Position numbers and translations under genes: made by a program
From: Halichondria panicea
Taxonomy: Eukaryota; Porifera; Demospongiae; Suberitida; Halichondriidae
Assembly: GCF_963675165.1 (NCBI RefSeq)
Contig: NC_087378.1
Location: forward strand, 5,699,205-5,763,204
Length of the DNA stretch: 64,000 bases
Reading direction: 5' to 3'
In this document: one piece after another, positions 22,091 through 31,692 of the stretch
How positions within the stretch are numbered: the stretch's first letter is position 1
How the letters are laid out: each line of letters opens with the position of its first letter
Notes under the pieces: model-generated
What the model was told of the DNA's origin: nothing
Database searches by the model: none
Seen by the model: the letters and a program-made list of their open reading frames with translations, nothing else

Positions 22091-22775
22091 ATATCACCCT
22101 GCTTATTGTTTTAAAGGACTTTCCACTTTCATGAGCACCCTAGACTCACGCATTGCCAAGAAGCAACCTGTATCTCCAGGCTAAATGCATCTCCAGGCTA
22201 AAAAAGTACGGAAGCTGGGTGAACCCAATACTACACCACCGGATGATGCTCCTAAATGGGCTGTCAACAGCGATGTTATTCAGAGTGTTATTCAGAGTGA
22301 GTATAGTGCACAAATCACGTTGTAATTCTATTTATTTAACTAGGTACATCACGCCACAAAGAGAACGTCTCGCCAGATGGTAACTCAAACACTCCTACAA
22401 ACCTATTTTTTATTATGCAAACTTTATCATTCAACTGCAGATAATGCTCAAGCTCGCGATCAAGCTGTCCAGCATTGTGAACATAATTATTGTGCATTAT
22501 TTGTACATGCATGATTGTGAAAAGTATTGGATGATGTCATTAAAAAAATTTATTTAGTTTACACGGGAGTTTCCACATTTTTGTGAGTCTACAATGGAGT
22601 TTACATAACTGATACTTGAAGATTACAGCGTTTGTACACAAGTCTGTATGATCTTAGTTCATCTACAATAGTATACAAGACTAAACACTAAGAGTGTACA
22701 ACATTGTATGTTATGATGTAAACTTTAGTGTACATCATAGTCCACAACTTGTACACTACCATGTCTGGCCCTGTG

Positions 22776-22970
22776 TTATGGTCGGAAAATTGAAGTACAG
22801 ACGGACCACCAACCTCTCGCCTGGTTACACAAGATGCATAACCAGATGCAGAACGCAAATGCCCGATTGACGCGTTGGGCGTTGGGCGTTGGCTATTCAG
22901 CCCTATCAACTGGAAATCACCCATCGTCGAAGAGTTTTGAATGGCAATGCTGATGGACTGTCACGAGCTG
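22776..22970 (+). pseudogene. RNase H of the Gmr1-like element, 3' part
   Basis: After the TTA, the frame GRKIEVQTDHQPLAWLHKMH resumes RNase H, followed by NANARLTRWA and, beyond a 7-bp repeat expansion at 22872-22892 that shifts the frame, RRRVLNGNADGLSRAGP. NADGLSR is the usual end of gypsy RNase H. Unlike most Ty3/gypsy elements, no integrase follows; the stop, polypurine tract and 3' LTR come directly after. Confidence 0.85.
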
Positions 22971-22979
22971 GCCCCTTTT

Positions 22980-22991
22980 AGGAGGGAGGGA
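22980..22991 (+). promoter_or_regulatory. Polypurine tract
   Basis: AGGAGGGAGGGA immediately precedes the 3' LTR start TGTGGCG and would prime plus-strand DNA synthesis. Confidence 0.8.
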
Positions 22992-23222
22992 TGTGGCGTA
23001 CTCCTAGTAGCCACTAACCACAAACACTCCATCTGTGATCAAGTTGAACTAGTGCTGACTAGAAATATCTTAACACTAAGCAATTCTGGACTATTCTATG
23101 TATTGTTCTGGTTTGTTCTAGAACTGTTTTGTTTTGTATTTAACAGTTTTGTGTGTAAGTTGTGTTATTCGTGCGTGTTTTTTTAAAGTCAATTCTCCTA
23201 TAGTCAAGAGTACTACGTTACA
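22992..23222 (+). repeat. 3' LTR of the Gmr1-like element
   Basis: 231 bp, same termini as the 5' LTR. It lacks about 50 bp present there, including TTGTTCTAGAGTATTC and the TTCTTTATGG stretch. Confidence 0.85.
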
Positions 23223-23870
23223 AGGAGCCAGAATGGCAGAAGATGAAGTATTCGCAGAAGCTAGCAAGAAGTAGCTAGCTGACCCTCCATAAGGATTGCG
23301 ACGAACCCTACGGGGCCAGATTGTAAGTTCACACACCGATGTACTGGATGTGACGCTACTATGCAGAAGCCGTACTCGATATCCAACAACCAAGAGATGA
23401 CGTTGGAGCAGATCCTCAAATTCATCGAGGAAAGGAAGCAGGCAAACGATCGGCATCCCGCCTGCTACTGCAGTGGCGGGCAGTTCATACAGAAAGCAGA
23501 AAAAACTGCCAATCAAGGAACCACTGCCAAAACACCAGGATACCTGTGGGCACGGGAGAAACCCGGATCAGGCGAACCGAATGCCCAGCCTCCTATGGCA
23601 CCAAGTGCAACCACTGTGATAACTTCGAAAAGGTGTGTAGAGTCAAGAACAGCACAAAAACGACCGAACACGGAGATGCAATTTTCGATACACTATGTGG
23701 GCTGTCCTCAATGGACAACTACACCCCTGGACCACCACATCTTTGACAATATCACATCTTACGGAGACAATCCAAGCCACAACCTGAGCGTCGAAATCAC
23801 CCTAAAAAATCCAAGACAGCAATCGTTTGTCAGCGGTTGGCAGGACTCAAAATTGTGAAGAAACTGGGAC
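23223..23870 (+). pseudogene. Old gag-like relic, right piece
   Basis: Following the LTR: PEWQKMKYSQKLASKK, then after stops EMTLEQILKFIEERKQAND, a zinc-knuckle-like region split over frames (CPASYGTKCNHCDNFEKVCR), and a block STKTTEHGDAIFDTLCGLSS leading to YTPGPPHL and HHIFD. Cysteine spacing and the downstream region resemble gag/protease leaders of K02A2.6-type gypsy elements. It is degenerate. Together with 13640-13855 it is the host sequence of the LTR insertion. Confidence 0.5.
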
Positions 23871-23904
23871 TTATCCACAAAGGATCTCATTCCCGTCGAT
23901 GCTA

Positions 23905-24140
23905 GCACCTGCATTATTAGAGTGTGTGTGGTTGGTGCTTCAATTAGAGCGGCCTAGGTGGTGTAAATGTTCCATTATACATTCCAATTAGCACCTACTC
24001 ATTTAATCTAAGAGTGACTTAGAGCGGTGCGTAAAGACATTCTAATTAGCACCTGCTCATTTAATCTAAGAGTGTGTGTGGTTGGTGCTTCACTTAGAGC
24101 GGTGCATAGCAACAGTAAAAGTAATTAGTAGCGACACCGA
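23905..24140. repeat. Dispersed repeat family R2, further copies
   Basis: GTGTGTGTGGTTGGTGCTTC then TTAGAGCGG occurs at about 23921 and 24080, with an inner repeat (ATTAGCACCTACTCATTTAA / ATTAGCACCTGCTCATTTAA). The tail AGTAATTAGTAGCGACACCG matches 3869-3888. Confidence 0.6.
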
Positions 24141-24269
24141 TTGTAGTAGAGTCTTTGTACACGGTAGAGTCTTTGTACACAGAGCAGATGTGTCTGATTC
24201 TGTGATTCTGTATTATTGTCCTGTTTTGTGAGTACAGTACAGAGGATTTCAGGTTGGTTGGCAGAAGTT

Positions 24270-24366
24270 AAAAGTTGAGTTGCAGTCAACCATGACCACT
24301 AATTGCATTAGTAGGAAGAAACATACAGTGTGTGGTCATGGTTGAGTGCACTTCAACTTTTAATTC
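24270..24366. repeat. Short hairpin element
   Basis: AGTTAAAAGTTGAGTTGCAG with TCAACCATGACCAC at the left is repeated inverted as GTGGTCATGGTTGAGTGCAC with TTCAACTTTTAATT at the right, around a 30-bp loop. No coding. Confidence 0.6.
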
Positions 24367-24659
24367 TGACTACATTTTCTGTCATGTACGTACGTAGTAC
24401 TTAGCACATTACAAACAAAATGTGGGTCAGCTTAGTACAGGACATTGTCAAGAGCTTCGATGTCGTAGTCATTCTAATTAACTAAATACAGTTGAACAAT
24501 AATTTGTAGATAGAGTGCTCGAATTAAAACAGAAAAAAAAAGTAGGTTATTATTAGTTAAGCAGTGCTGAAGGTATACAGTACCAGTCAGGGACACAAAA
24601 GAAAGAGGGATTGGATGGAAACAAAATTCCAGGCTCTTAAAGAACAGGACTGTTCAGTA

Positions 24660-24906
24660 CAGTAGAACCTCGCTAATCCGAATAGAGCGGGGACCAGACC
24701 CCATCCGAATTAACAGATGTCATTAATTGATTATTAACGAAGACACTTTGACACTTTTATACATGTATTATGATATTACCCATTGTCTTAAGCAATAAAA
24801 TTATTGCGCGCATGCGCAGTACTCTATTCTACTGACAGCCTTTGTCATTTTGTCCCGATTTGCGAGGTTTCGGATTAAAGGGGTCTGGATTAGCGAGGTT
24901 CTACTG
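24660..24906. mobile_element. Tigger/pogo-like MITE
   Basis: 247 bp with inverted ends CAGTAGAACCTCGCTAATCC and GGATTAGCGAGGTTCTACTG and TA on each side (24658-24659, 24907-24908). CAGTAGAACCTCG-type ends and TA targets are typical of Tigger/pogo non-autonomous elements. No transposase is encoded. An ATGCGCGCATGCGCAGTA-like word lies inside. Confidence 0.85.
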
Positions 24907-25539
24907 TAGCTCCCCCATTTTAGGATAGCCGTCATCCCTTATTTCAACTCAATGTAGTGACAAAGAAGGGCTAAATTGCAATGATAAAATTATACTAGTC
25001 GTACTAGTCGTACATTCACTTCTACCACGCACACACCACATTTTTTCTACAGGAACGTTGACAGACAGACTCTTACCTTCCTCGTTTTTAGGGCGTCAGG
25101 GTCGATCACAACCCAGTCTAAAAAACTTAAGGTTTCAACGTATGATCTTCCGTTTAGCTATTCCAAGAGGAGGAAGGACATAGCCTTGTAGGAAAGGTCG
25201 GCTGACCTTTGACATGCTAGAACAAGAACATGAATACTAGAAGAGATCTAACCAATGAGTAACGATCCTAACTTCCCGTTTGTATTTCTTCAAAGAAGTG
25301 GGCCAGGCAGTAACGCTTTGACAGTATCTGCCTCTTACAAGTGGACAAGGGTGTCTGTATATTAAGGCTGAAGTTGAGCTTAACGGAGAGGAACACACAC
25401 ATAATTTATTATTGTAGTAAAAACAAAGCAAGTACCTATTCGTCTCAAATACACCGATAAAGCTCCGCAGCCTGAGACTCCCTCCGTACCCAGAACTCAC
25501 CCTGCAACCCGCTCTGTGTCTGGAGACCCCCTCTGCGTC
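24907..25539. other. No gene recognised
   Basis: Short frames only. A 13-bp tandem duplication (GTACTAGTC) lies near 25000. Confidence 0.35.
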
Positions 25540-25692
25540 TGATGTTCAATTAACAGCTAGAAAACTAGGTTTTTTGCAAAATCTCACCTCCCTCCCGATT
25601 GCAAAAAAAGATAAGTAGCTAAACTGAATTTTTATACATAAAACATATTAAAAATCGTGGGCTGCATTTTAGCTAATTCAGCAATAATTGCT
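25540..25692. mobile_element. Solo end fragment of the long-TIR IS630/Tc1-like family
   Basis: The segment contains GAAAACTAGGTTTTTTGCAA, CTCCCTCCCGATTG, ACATATTAAAAATCGTGGGC and TGCATTTTAGCTAATTCAGC, ending CAGCAA followed by TA. All match the terminal repeats of the element at 38304-42394. The intact TA after CAGCAA supports the end assignment. Confidence 0.65.
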
Positions 25693-26680
25693 GGTCCCAG
25701 TCCCAGCTTACCTGAGAAGCTCAACTTCAACTTTTAAAAGGTTTGGGCTGGACACGGACAGTCAGCAATTTACGACCCAGCCTTCTATCTGACCTTCTAT
25801 CTGACGAAGCAAAAAGAGTGCTCCAGAAATACACATACTCGAACGATCTACATCATAGATCAAGCAACATAATTATAATGATACTATACCTGTGATGCGG
25901 ACAGATAAAATCACATTTTTTTCACGGCCTGCTCAACAGTTCGAAAGTGGCAATACAGTTGGCGGAAATTATTGGCTGTAGTGTATGGTGTGACGGATGG
26001 ACGATATTGCCTACAGCTGCCAAGCTCACTCGAAGTCTTAAAACATGGCAAGCTACTTCTCACAGACCTGAGCTAACAGGAGCATCAAGCAAGAGTATGA
26101 GGAAATGCGGAAATGCGAATGGGAATCAATAATTTTCTGCACGTTACGATATCTCAATCTCAACCCCTCCACGATCTCAAAGGCAATGTGATCGAAGAAA
26201 GCCTAGCATCCATGAACCGCAGTAAAGCGCATGATTCGCTGCTCAGACCTAAGAAAGCCCAAAAAGACGTGCTAACGCAACTATATTGCACGTACATGCT
26301 CACAGTGCACAGTTCTCGCCACAAACTGCTGCATCATTGCGTTCACTCAACACCGAACAAATCATATCACTACAAACCAAAGGACAAAAGGACACTACAC
26401 CACCACACGGAACACGTCATAATAAACATTGAAGTTTCAACTTTAGTCCTATGAAGAACAGCTTTATTCCAATGGACCGGCACTCGGCATTACCAAGCTC
26501 ACCTGGAAAGAGGATTCAGGTCCAGGAGTTTGGTGGAAGAGAACGCCATTGGGTGTGGAATTTTTTAATCCAATGAGAAGGCATCACTTTTGCGATTCCG
26601 AGTTAGACCAAGTGGCCAAGTGGCCAAGTGGGAAGCTGTTTGCACTTCTTCAAACACAGCAACACATGTTAGACACTACA
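25693..26680. other. No confident gene
   Basis: A plus-strand frame at 26113-26454 (MRMGINNFLHVTISQ...) has no recognisable domain and no clear splice signals. I treat it as chance coding or relic. 13-bp and 9-bp tandem duplications lie near 25785 and 26620. Confidence 0.3.
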
Positions 26681-26765
26681 ATGCCAAAGGCTACCAGCTT
26701 TAACTGAGGACATGCATGACGCTAGCCAGGACGGCTCACTGTGTGACTCGTATAGTATAGGAATT
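26681..26765 (+). mobile_element. piggyBac relic, fragment C
   Basis: AAGGCTACCAGCTTTA, ACTGAGGACATGCATGAC, GCTCACTGTGTGACTC match the minus strand of copy A (2165-2290) with internal deletions. Only the end of the acidic N-terminal frame and its 3' flank remain. Confidence 0.6.
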
Positions 26766-27984
26766 TCCACGTCTTAAACTGACACTAATATTTTTTTATA
26801 GTAACTGCATGCTATACTGAACATCGTGATTTCAAAATAATATCTGAGGTATAATTATCTATAATTTGTGCATGTAAACAGAATGTCCAGAGGCAGCATT
26901 ATGAATATTCTATTGACCTACCTCAGTATCTACCTCAGTATAATTATTTATATAGATACATTTAAGCAAAGCAATGCAATGTTGATGTCTGATTTTGAAC
27001 GCCAAGACTTAATTGCAAACAGAGTGCCCAAAATCGAAAAGGACAGGCACGCTACAATAACTCTTCCCCTATACTGGCACGGTAATTAATAAGCAGGGAT
27101 ACAGTTTCTATAACATTCATCAAGAGTGCATGAACTCATGAACAGAATGTCAAGCCAAGCCATGATATGCAGACATATCACTGCTTTAAGTAAGTATGTG
27201 TGTAGGTGTGTGTGTATACTGCTACTGCTGATCGATCTAACAATGTGACCTTTACATCAGAATGCCTATAGGTGTACTCTAGATTTATAATAGATAATAG
27301 ATTGTATTCTTCTGTGATATGCACTGTTACTCTGTACCCAATGTATAGGCACCCCAAACCATGTTTCAGTCTATTGTAAGATTGTAAGATTGCAGGTATA
27401 ATTAATATCCTTGGTTAAGAGTGCAATAATAATGGATTAATTATTGCATTAATAGCACAGGGTTATACTAAGGCTGTTCCCAAGCTAGGCATCAATAATT
27501 ATGTTAATTGGGCCCAACCGTCTTTAGTGATATTCCAGAACAGCTGATACAGTGTGGAGCGTGATACAGTGTGGAGCGTACAATGCTACTTACCCATCAT
27601 TTCACTTCACTCCCATCGCTTGGCCCGCTTGGCACAAGATCAATTGCAATATTTTGGTAGTGCCAGCTAGTGGACTGTTTTATCATACGGCAAAAGGATT
27701 TAATAACACAGCTACACAGCTTCACATGAGTAATAATAATAATAATAATAATCGATGCTTTACAGTATGACTTTACATTTACACAAGGTGAATAGATTGT
27801 TGTGCGTCAGAAATTAAACATACTGACAGGAAGTTCCTAGAAGGAACACCTGACTAAATCTACATAAAATGTATACAGTTATACAGAGCAACAGGGACAG
27901 ACTAGGTGATAAGTGCAAATTATTGATTGGTCAAAGCGTTCTAGAAAACTGTCCCAGAAATCCAGAAATTGATAGTTGACATCG
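26766..27984. other. No gene; simple repeats
   Basis: It includes a (TAA)n tract at 27729-27752 and tandem duplications near 26925 (12 bp) and 27552 (17 bp). No recognised protein. Confidence 0.4.
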
Positions 27985-28480
27985 AGTGAGAGAGAGATCT
28001 ATAAAAGGGAGGGATTAAAAGTAAAAGTGTCTTGTTGTGTTTGAGCGATGATGACCTTTATGAACTAGCTTGTGATTAGACGATAGTCTTGTGTTGCTGG
28101 TAGAGTTGTCTACTGGTTTTTGGAGACACCTGACGGCGAATATGAACTCTAGCCAGTTCATTAGTGGCAAAAGGTCCAGTTTAATGAGGCAACTTTTGTA
28201 GTCGAGACTATCGTAAGGTTCAGAATAAACTTTGAAGATCTTCTCTCCACTTTTGTGATGGCCTTGTGTGTCTGTGGTCTCCACAGTTGCAAACAAAATG
28301 TTAAATTAGAGCGTAGTATAAAGTGTTCTTTTTGTGTGGAGATCATGAGAGATCTCTTTTAATAAGCTGTAGGCCTTCGAACATAGGTTGTTGATATGTT
28401 GGTCCCAGGAGAGACTATTCTGGATGGTTCTTTATAGACCTCTATTGGATCAAACACAATGTTATGAAGTTGATGGGATG
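27985..28480 (-). pseudogene. Non-LTR retrotransposon ORF2, C-terminal part
   Basis: Minus-strand blocks WDQHINNLCSKAYSLLKEIS, LTFCLQLWRPQTHK, KSCLIKLDLLPLMNWLEFIF, VRCLQKPVDN and HHRSNTTRHFYF follow the order of the post-RT thumb and C-terminal region of CR1/Jockey-group ORF2 proteins (WxPQ ... LxxLDLLPLxxxxE). Frames shift several times. Together with the endonuclease piece at 28784-29560 it is one element from which the catalytic RT segment has been lost. Confidence 0.65.
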
Positions 28481-28783
28481 GAGTGGGCATTTCTTCAATT
28501 GGTGGTAAAATGAAAAAAATTATTTATTGCGTTTGCTTTGGAGAGTGCGTCAGAAAACATGAAATTTTCGTGGGCGAGTATTCAGGGCGAGTATTCACGG
28601 CTTGTCCTTAGTCTCTTTAAAATGATCTCTTTAAATGCCTAAATAAGGTTTTTGGTTTAGATGAAAAGGATGTAACGATAGAGCGCTCATGTTGTTTTAT
28701 TTTTGCATCACTTGAAAAGTATTTTCAAGTAGTAATAGTTTACCTTCTTTATACTGAGTTGTTGACTTTTTTAATTAGAGTTT
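28481..28783. other. Interior of the LINE relic with RT core missing
   Basis: No RT motif was found. The expected position of the RT fingers and palm is only about 300 bp long, so a deletion of over 1 kb is inferred. Confidence 0.4.
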
Positions 28784-29560
28784 TTATTTGTTTTGAAAGG
28801 TGCCTGATTTCTGAGGTGTGCCATCTAGGGCTTTGTTCGTTTGATACCTTGGCATATTGGAGGTAGCAATAACAATAAAAATATGATTGAGAACTTGTAG
28901 CTCATGAAATAGCTGCGTCTGATCTGTTTTATGATAGTTGTAGAGGTTTCTTGTTTGGTCTTGCTCCCTCCTATATGTACATGGGTTGGTTTCAAGGTGA
29001 AAAATAATTGGATAATGGTCAGAGATTGACAAATCATAATCTGTACTGATATTCACAATTCTATTTGGAACATTTGTGAGTACTAGGTCAAGAAGGGTAC
29101 TAGGTCAAGAAGGTTTCCATGTATATGCGTAGGCGATGTGACAAGCTGGCTAAAATTATTTTCAAATAAAAGGTCGCAAAAATCTTGAGTAAGAGAATAC
29201 CATGAGTATGAGAATACCAGTCAATATCTGAAATCTCCAAGGATAATATCTCTGGTTTTTGGAAGGGAATTAATATAAGTAAGGACATCATCAAGATAAG
29301 ATGGTGACTAGTTGGGTGAACATATACGCCGCATAATATACGCCGCATAATACGCCGCATACAATCGTAATAGGGTCTGTTAACAATTGTCGTTGACTGG
29401 ATGGAACATTTTGATTGGCAGCTATAAGAACACCTCCGCCTCTTGTTTCTCCTGTACAAAAAGTAGTCATTAGGGAGGATTTCCAGATTAAAGTGATACT
29501 TGGTCAACCATGTTTCGGTCACACAGATAATATCGATAAATTTGGCTAATTGAAAAAAAG
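28784..29560 (-). pseudogene. Non-LTR retrotransposon APE-type endonuclease part
   Basis: Minus strand: TETWLTKYHFNLEILPNDYF (with the TETWL motif), RNKRR ... a SLIVPKxxE-like block, then ISTDYDLSISDHYPIIFHLE with the catalytic SDHxP motif near 28.99-29.05 kb. This order is that of the apurinic-endonuclease-like domain at the N-terminus of ORF2 in CR1/Jockey/RTE-type LINEs. Several stops are present, and the middle contains a local duplication (TACGCCGCATAATA units at about 29330-29360). Confidence 0.7.
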
Positions 29561-29927
29561 TAAATTTGTACAGAATTTGACATTATGCATTGGGCCGTGG
29601 GCTGAGTGGTATTTGGTGATGAGACTATTTGAATAGAATACTTATAGCACTGTCACTGTACTGACTGACTAGGCTGTACAACCGTACCAATTGATTACAA
29701 CCAATTGATTACACAACCGTAGTATATACACCAACGAAACCGGCTCTAAACAACTACTTCTCTAAGTAACGCGTAGTAAATCAGCTAAGAACACCAACAA
29801 GCTATATACATACAAGTACAATTGTTTAATATACATCGAAAACCAAGAAGAGTAACCTCTGTAGACTTGTGCGTGAGGTATTGGTACACTGTCAGCATCT
29901 TGAAGATGTTTCAACTGTGATGGTATT
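29561..29927. other. No gene recognised
   Basis: A spacer with a 15-bp tandem duplication (AACCAATTGATTACA) near 29685-29715. Confidence 0.35.
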
Positions 29928-30218
29928 TCAACTGTGCCATCCTAAAATTGTTTGAGCCATAAAAGTGCTCCTAACTCTAAATTCAGCAGTAGTGTTTTCA
30001 GCACCATGACGCTTTAGAATTGGTAAGGAATGCACTGGAACAGGCAATTTCTTTATGAACTCTTGTATGTTTTGAGGTAAGTTGAGAACATAACCTCTTT
30101 GTCCCCCGTGCTTGCTGACATAATAAGCCAATGCTATTAGCATTTCCTCAATTTGGGTCATGCTTTCCAAACAAGTGGGAACAGTTCCAGGGTCCATATC
30201 ATTGTCTGCGGAAAACAA
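29928..30218 (-). pseudogene. Helitron-type N-terminal fragment (DUF6570-like)
   Basis: Minus strand: DPGTVPTCLESMTQIEEMLI, KHGGQRGYVLNLPQNIQEFI, then LPVPVHSLPILKRHGAENTT and RVRSTFMAQTILGWHS. The sequence LTQIEEMLIA ... GGQRGYxxNxxNFPQxxxEF is the signature of the short domain found upstream of Helitron helicase-like regions in animals. It is isolated, with no Rep or helicase nearby, so this is a fragment. Confidence 0.65.
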
Positions 30219-30980
30219 TTTAGGGGAACTTTATCTCTATTGCATCGCACCACAAATATATGAATTTAAAGAAACGTTTCAGTAAACGGGCCACTGTTCA
30301 GCACATTTTGCGTGTTGCCATTGATCTTGCTTGTTTTGAAATTTTGTCAGAGGACTCGTATTTGTAGTCTGCTCATCCATTCTTCTCTGCTGTTGTCGTT
30401 GTTCTTCTGTCTCATTCATTCTTCTCTGCCGACCACTGTCAAGTCTCAAAAGCATCGTTTTATACTCAGAAAAGTGGTAGAAGTCAAGTCATTAGATTTC
30501 GAATATGTAGTGGGGGCAGCAATTGCAGAAGTTCATAAGTGCAGTATGCACTATCCATAAAGTTATGGCTCGGCATGCAAATTGTTATGTAGTAGCTGTG
30601 CTCTGTATTGTCTTGGTTATATTATCGAGACCCAGGATTGCATAATTCCGAGCGAAGCGAGGCGAAAGAAAAAAAAAATGGACAACGTAGGACTCAATGG
30701 AACTAGTGGCTCCAGTTGCTGCACACCGTAACGGGAGGCCACTGTACTGATCAAGCTCAATCTGAAGATGAAACCAGAGAAGAAAAGTAAGTCCGCACAA
30801 TTTATATATACCACGCACAATAAATAGACAAGTCATAGTAATCTATATAACAAAATTGTGCTTGGTACGAGGCTCCTGAGGCTCCTGTCTGATATATAGA
30901 TGTCTCATAACTCACTTGTCTCATAACTATACTGTATATATAATATGTAGCTGTTTGTAATGCAAATAAGAAGTAAACGT
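30219..30980. other. No gene recognised
   Basis: Short frames only. A plus frame at 30312-30560 rich in leucine and serine has no supporting signals. Confidence 0.35.
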
Positions 30981-30982
30981 AC

Positions 30983-31290
30983 TTGTGGAATTTCGTAGCA
31001 CCCTCTGAGCTGATCCATGAAGCCCTCGATGCACGGGACGGAGATTTTTTCGCCTGTCTTGACTATACGTTGTACAGAGGTGACCAAAGTGGCGTCAGAG
31101 GCCACACGGACATCCGAGACCGTCACCTTGTCTTTTTGGAGAGTCCCCCTAATATAATTTTTCATTATTTCTGTCAGCCTTGGGGAAGCCTCTGCGGTCA
31201 GCGCGAGCTGTACCACAAGCCATCCTTCATTTGACAGACGTGAAAAAGTTGTTGAAATAGACTTCAATGAGGCTGTGAGGTCTTTCACAA
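30983..31290 (-). CDS. Unrecognised exon-like block
   Basis: An open minus-strand block of about 100 codons (VKDLTASLKSISTTFSRLSN ... PCIEGFMDQLRGCYEIPQ) ends precisely at a GTACGT donor. It looks like real protein (helical, balanced composition). Immediately upstream on the same strand is the broken piggyBac transposase, so it may be a separate gene exon or a fused relic. No family was recognised and no downstream exon was located. Confidence 0.3.
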
Positions 31291-31692
31291 CTCGTGCTGC
31301 TTCTCTGGTGTGGCTGTATACACTTGTAGCATGTGGAAGTATTCCTCTGGGAGGTACTGTTTCAGTGCAGATCTACCCTGAAACTTTATCATTGCCTCGT
31401 CTACTGCAACTTACTGCAACTTCACGGCATGCAGCAGAACAGCGCTCGTTGAAGAGGGGGCGTACTTTGGCCAAACGATCGCTACCTGGGGTGCCTGGAG
31501 TCGGGAGTGGTGTTGTCCGTGAAAGGTGTTGTCCGTGAAATGGCCTAAAGCGATGCGATCGCGTGAGATCTTCGATGCAATTGGTGAGTAGTGGAATTGC
31601 ACGTATCTCCTCCAATAATTTTCAATCGATGGGAGTTTCACGATCCCCATGAAAATGCAGAATCCCTTATCATGTTGTAGTGGGGTCATCAT
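31291..31692 (-). pseudogene. piggyBac transposase catalytic-region fragment
   Basis: Minus strand: FCIFMGIVKLPSIENYWRR, YSPIASKISRD, GHFTDNT, then in another frame TPGTPGSDRLAKVRPLF, then the region of the first catalytic aspartate. That region is split by a 10-bp tandem duplication (31403-31422); ignoring one copy yields DEAMIKFQGRSALKQYLP, the DEAMxxFKGR-type motif of piggyBac (DDE_Tnp_1_7) transposases. Another duplication (15-16 bp, near 31505-31540) breaks the upstream part. Only about a quarter of the usual 550-600 residues is present. Confidence 0.72.

Larger units (their letters stand above)
18145..22775. mobile_element. CACTA/EnSpm-like DNA transposon nested in RNase H
   Basis: The ends are inverted: CACAGGGCCAGATATGGTAG at the left and the complement of CACAGGGCCAGACATGGTAG at the right. 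TTA is present on both sides (18142-18144 and 22776-22778). Removing the element plus one TTA rejoins the RNase H frame exactly. Terminal CAC, a 3-bp target duplication and subterminal repeats of an AGTTTACA/TGTAAACT motif within about 250 bp of each end all fit CACTA (EnSpm) elements. Inside on the minus strand is a CACTA-type transposase fragment (21477-22090). On the plus strand is a decayed kinase gene (19859-20890). A minisatellite occupies 18660-19285. Harbinger elements also use TTA/TAA targets, but the transposase fragment favours CACTA. Confidence 0.82.
13856..23222 (+). mobile_element. Ty3/gypsy LTR retrotransposon with INT upstream of RT (Gmr1-like), interrupted
   Basis: Both LTRs begin TGTGGCGTACTCC and end ACTACGTTACA. 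They are flanked by near-identical 5-bp sequences (GGGAG left, AGGAG right). A primer-binding site follows the left LTR and a polypurine tract precedes the right one. Between them the plus strand encodes gag, aspartic protease, integrase, reverse transcriptase and RNase H, in that order. Integrase before reverse transcriptase is typical of Ty1/copia; within Ty3/gypsy it is known for the Gmr1-like group (Goodwin and Poulter). All genes are broken by frameshifts, and a CACTA-like element is inserted in RNase H (18145-22775). Without that insert the element is about 4.7 kb. Confidence 0.88.

Noticed and set aside
18145..22775. Assignment of the nested element to PIF/Harbinger because of its TTA target
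   Set aside because: The ends start CAC, subterminal repeats are present, and the minus-strand GPVYxFWLFxFER fragment is CACTA-type; no Harbinger nuclease or Myb protein is seen.
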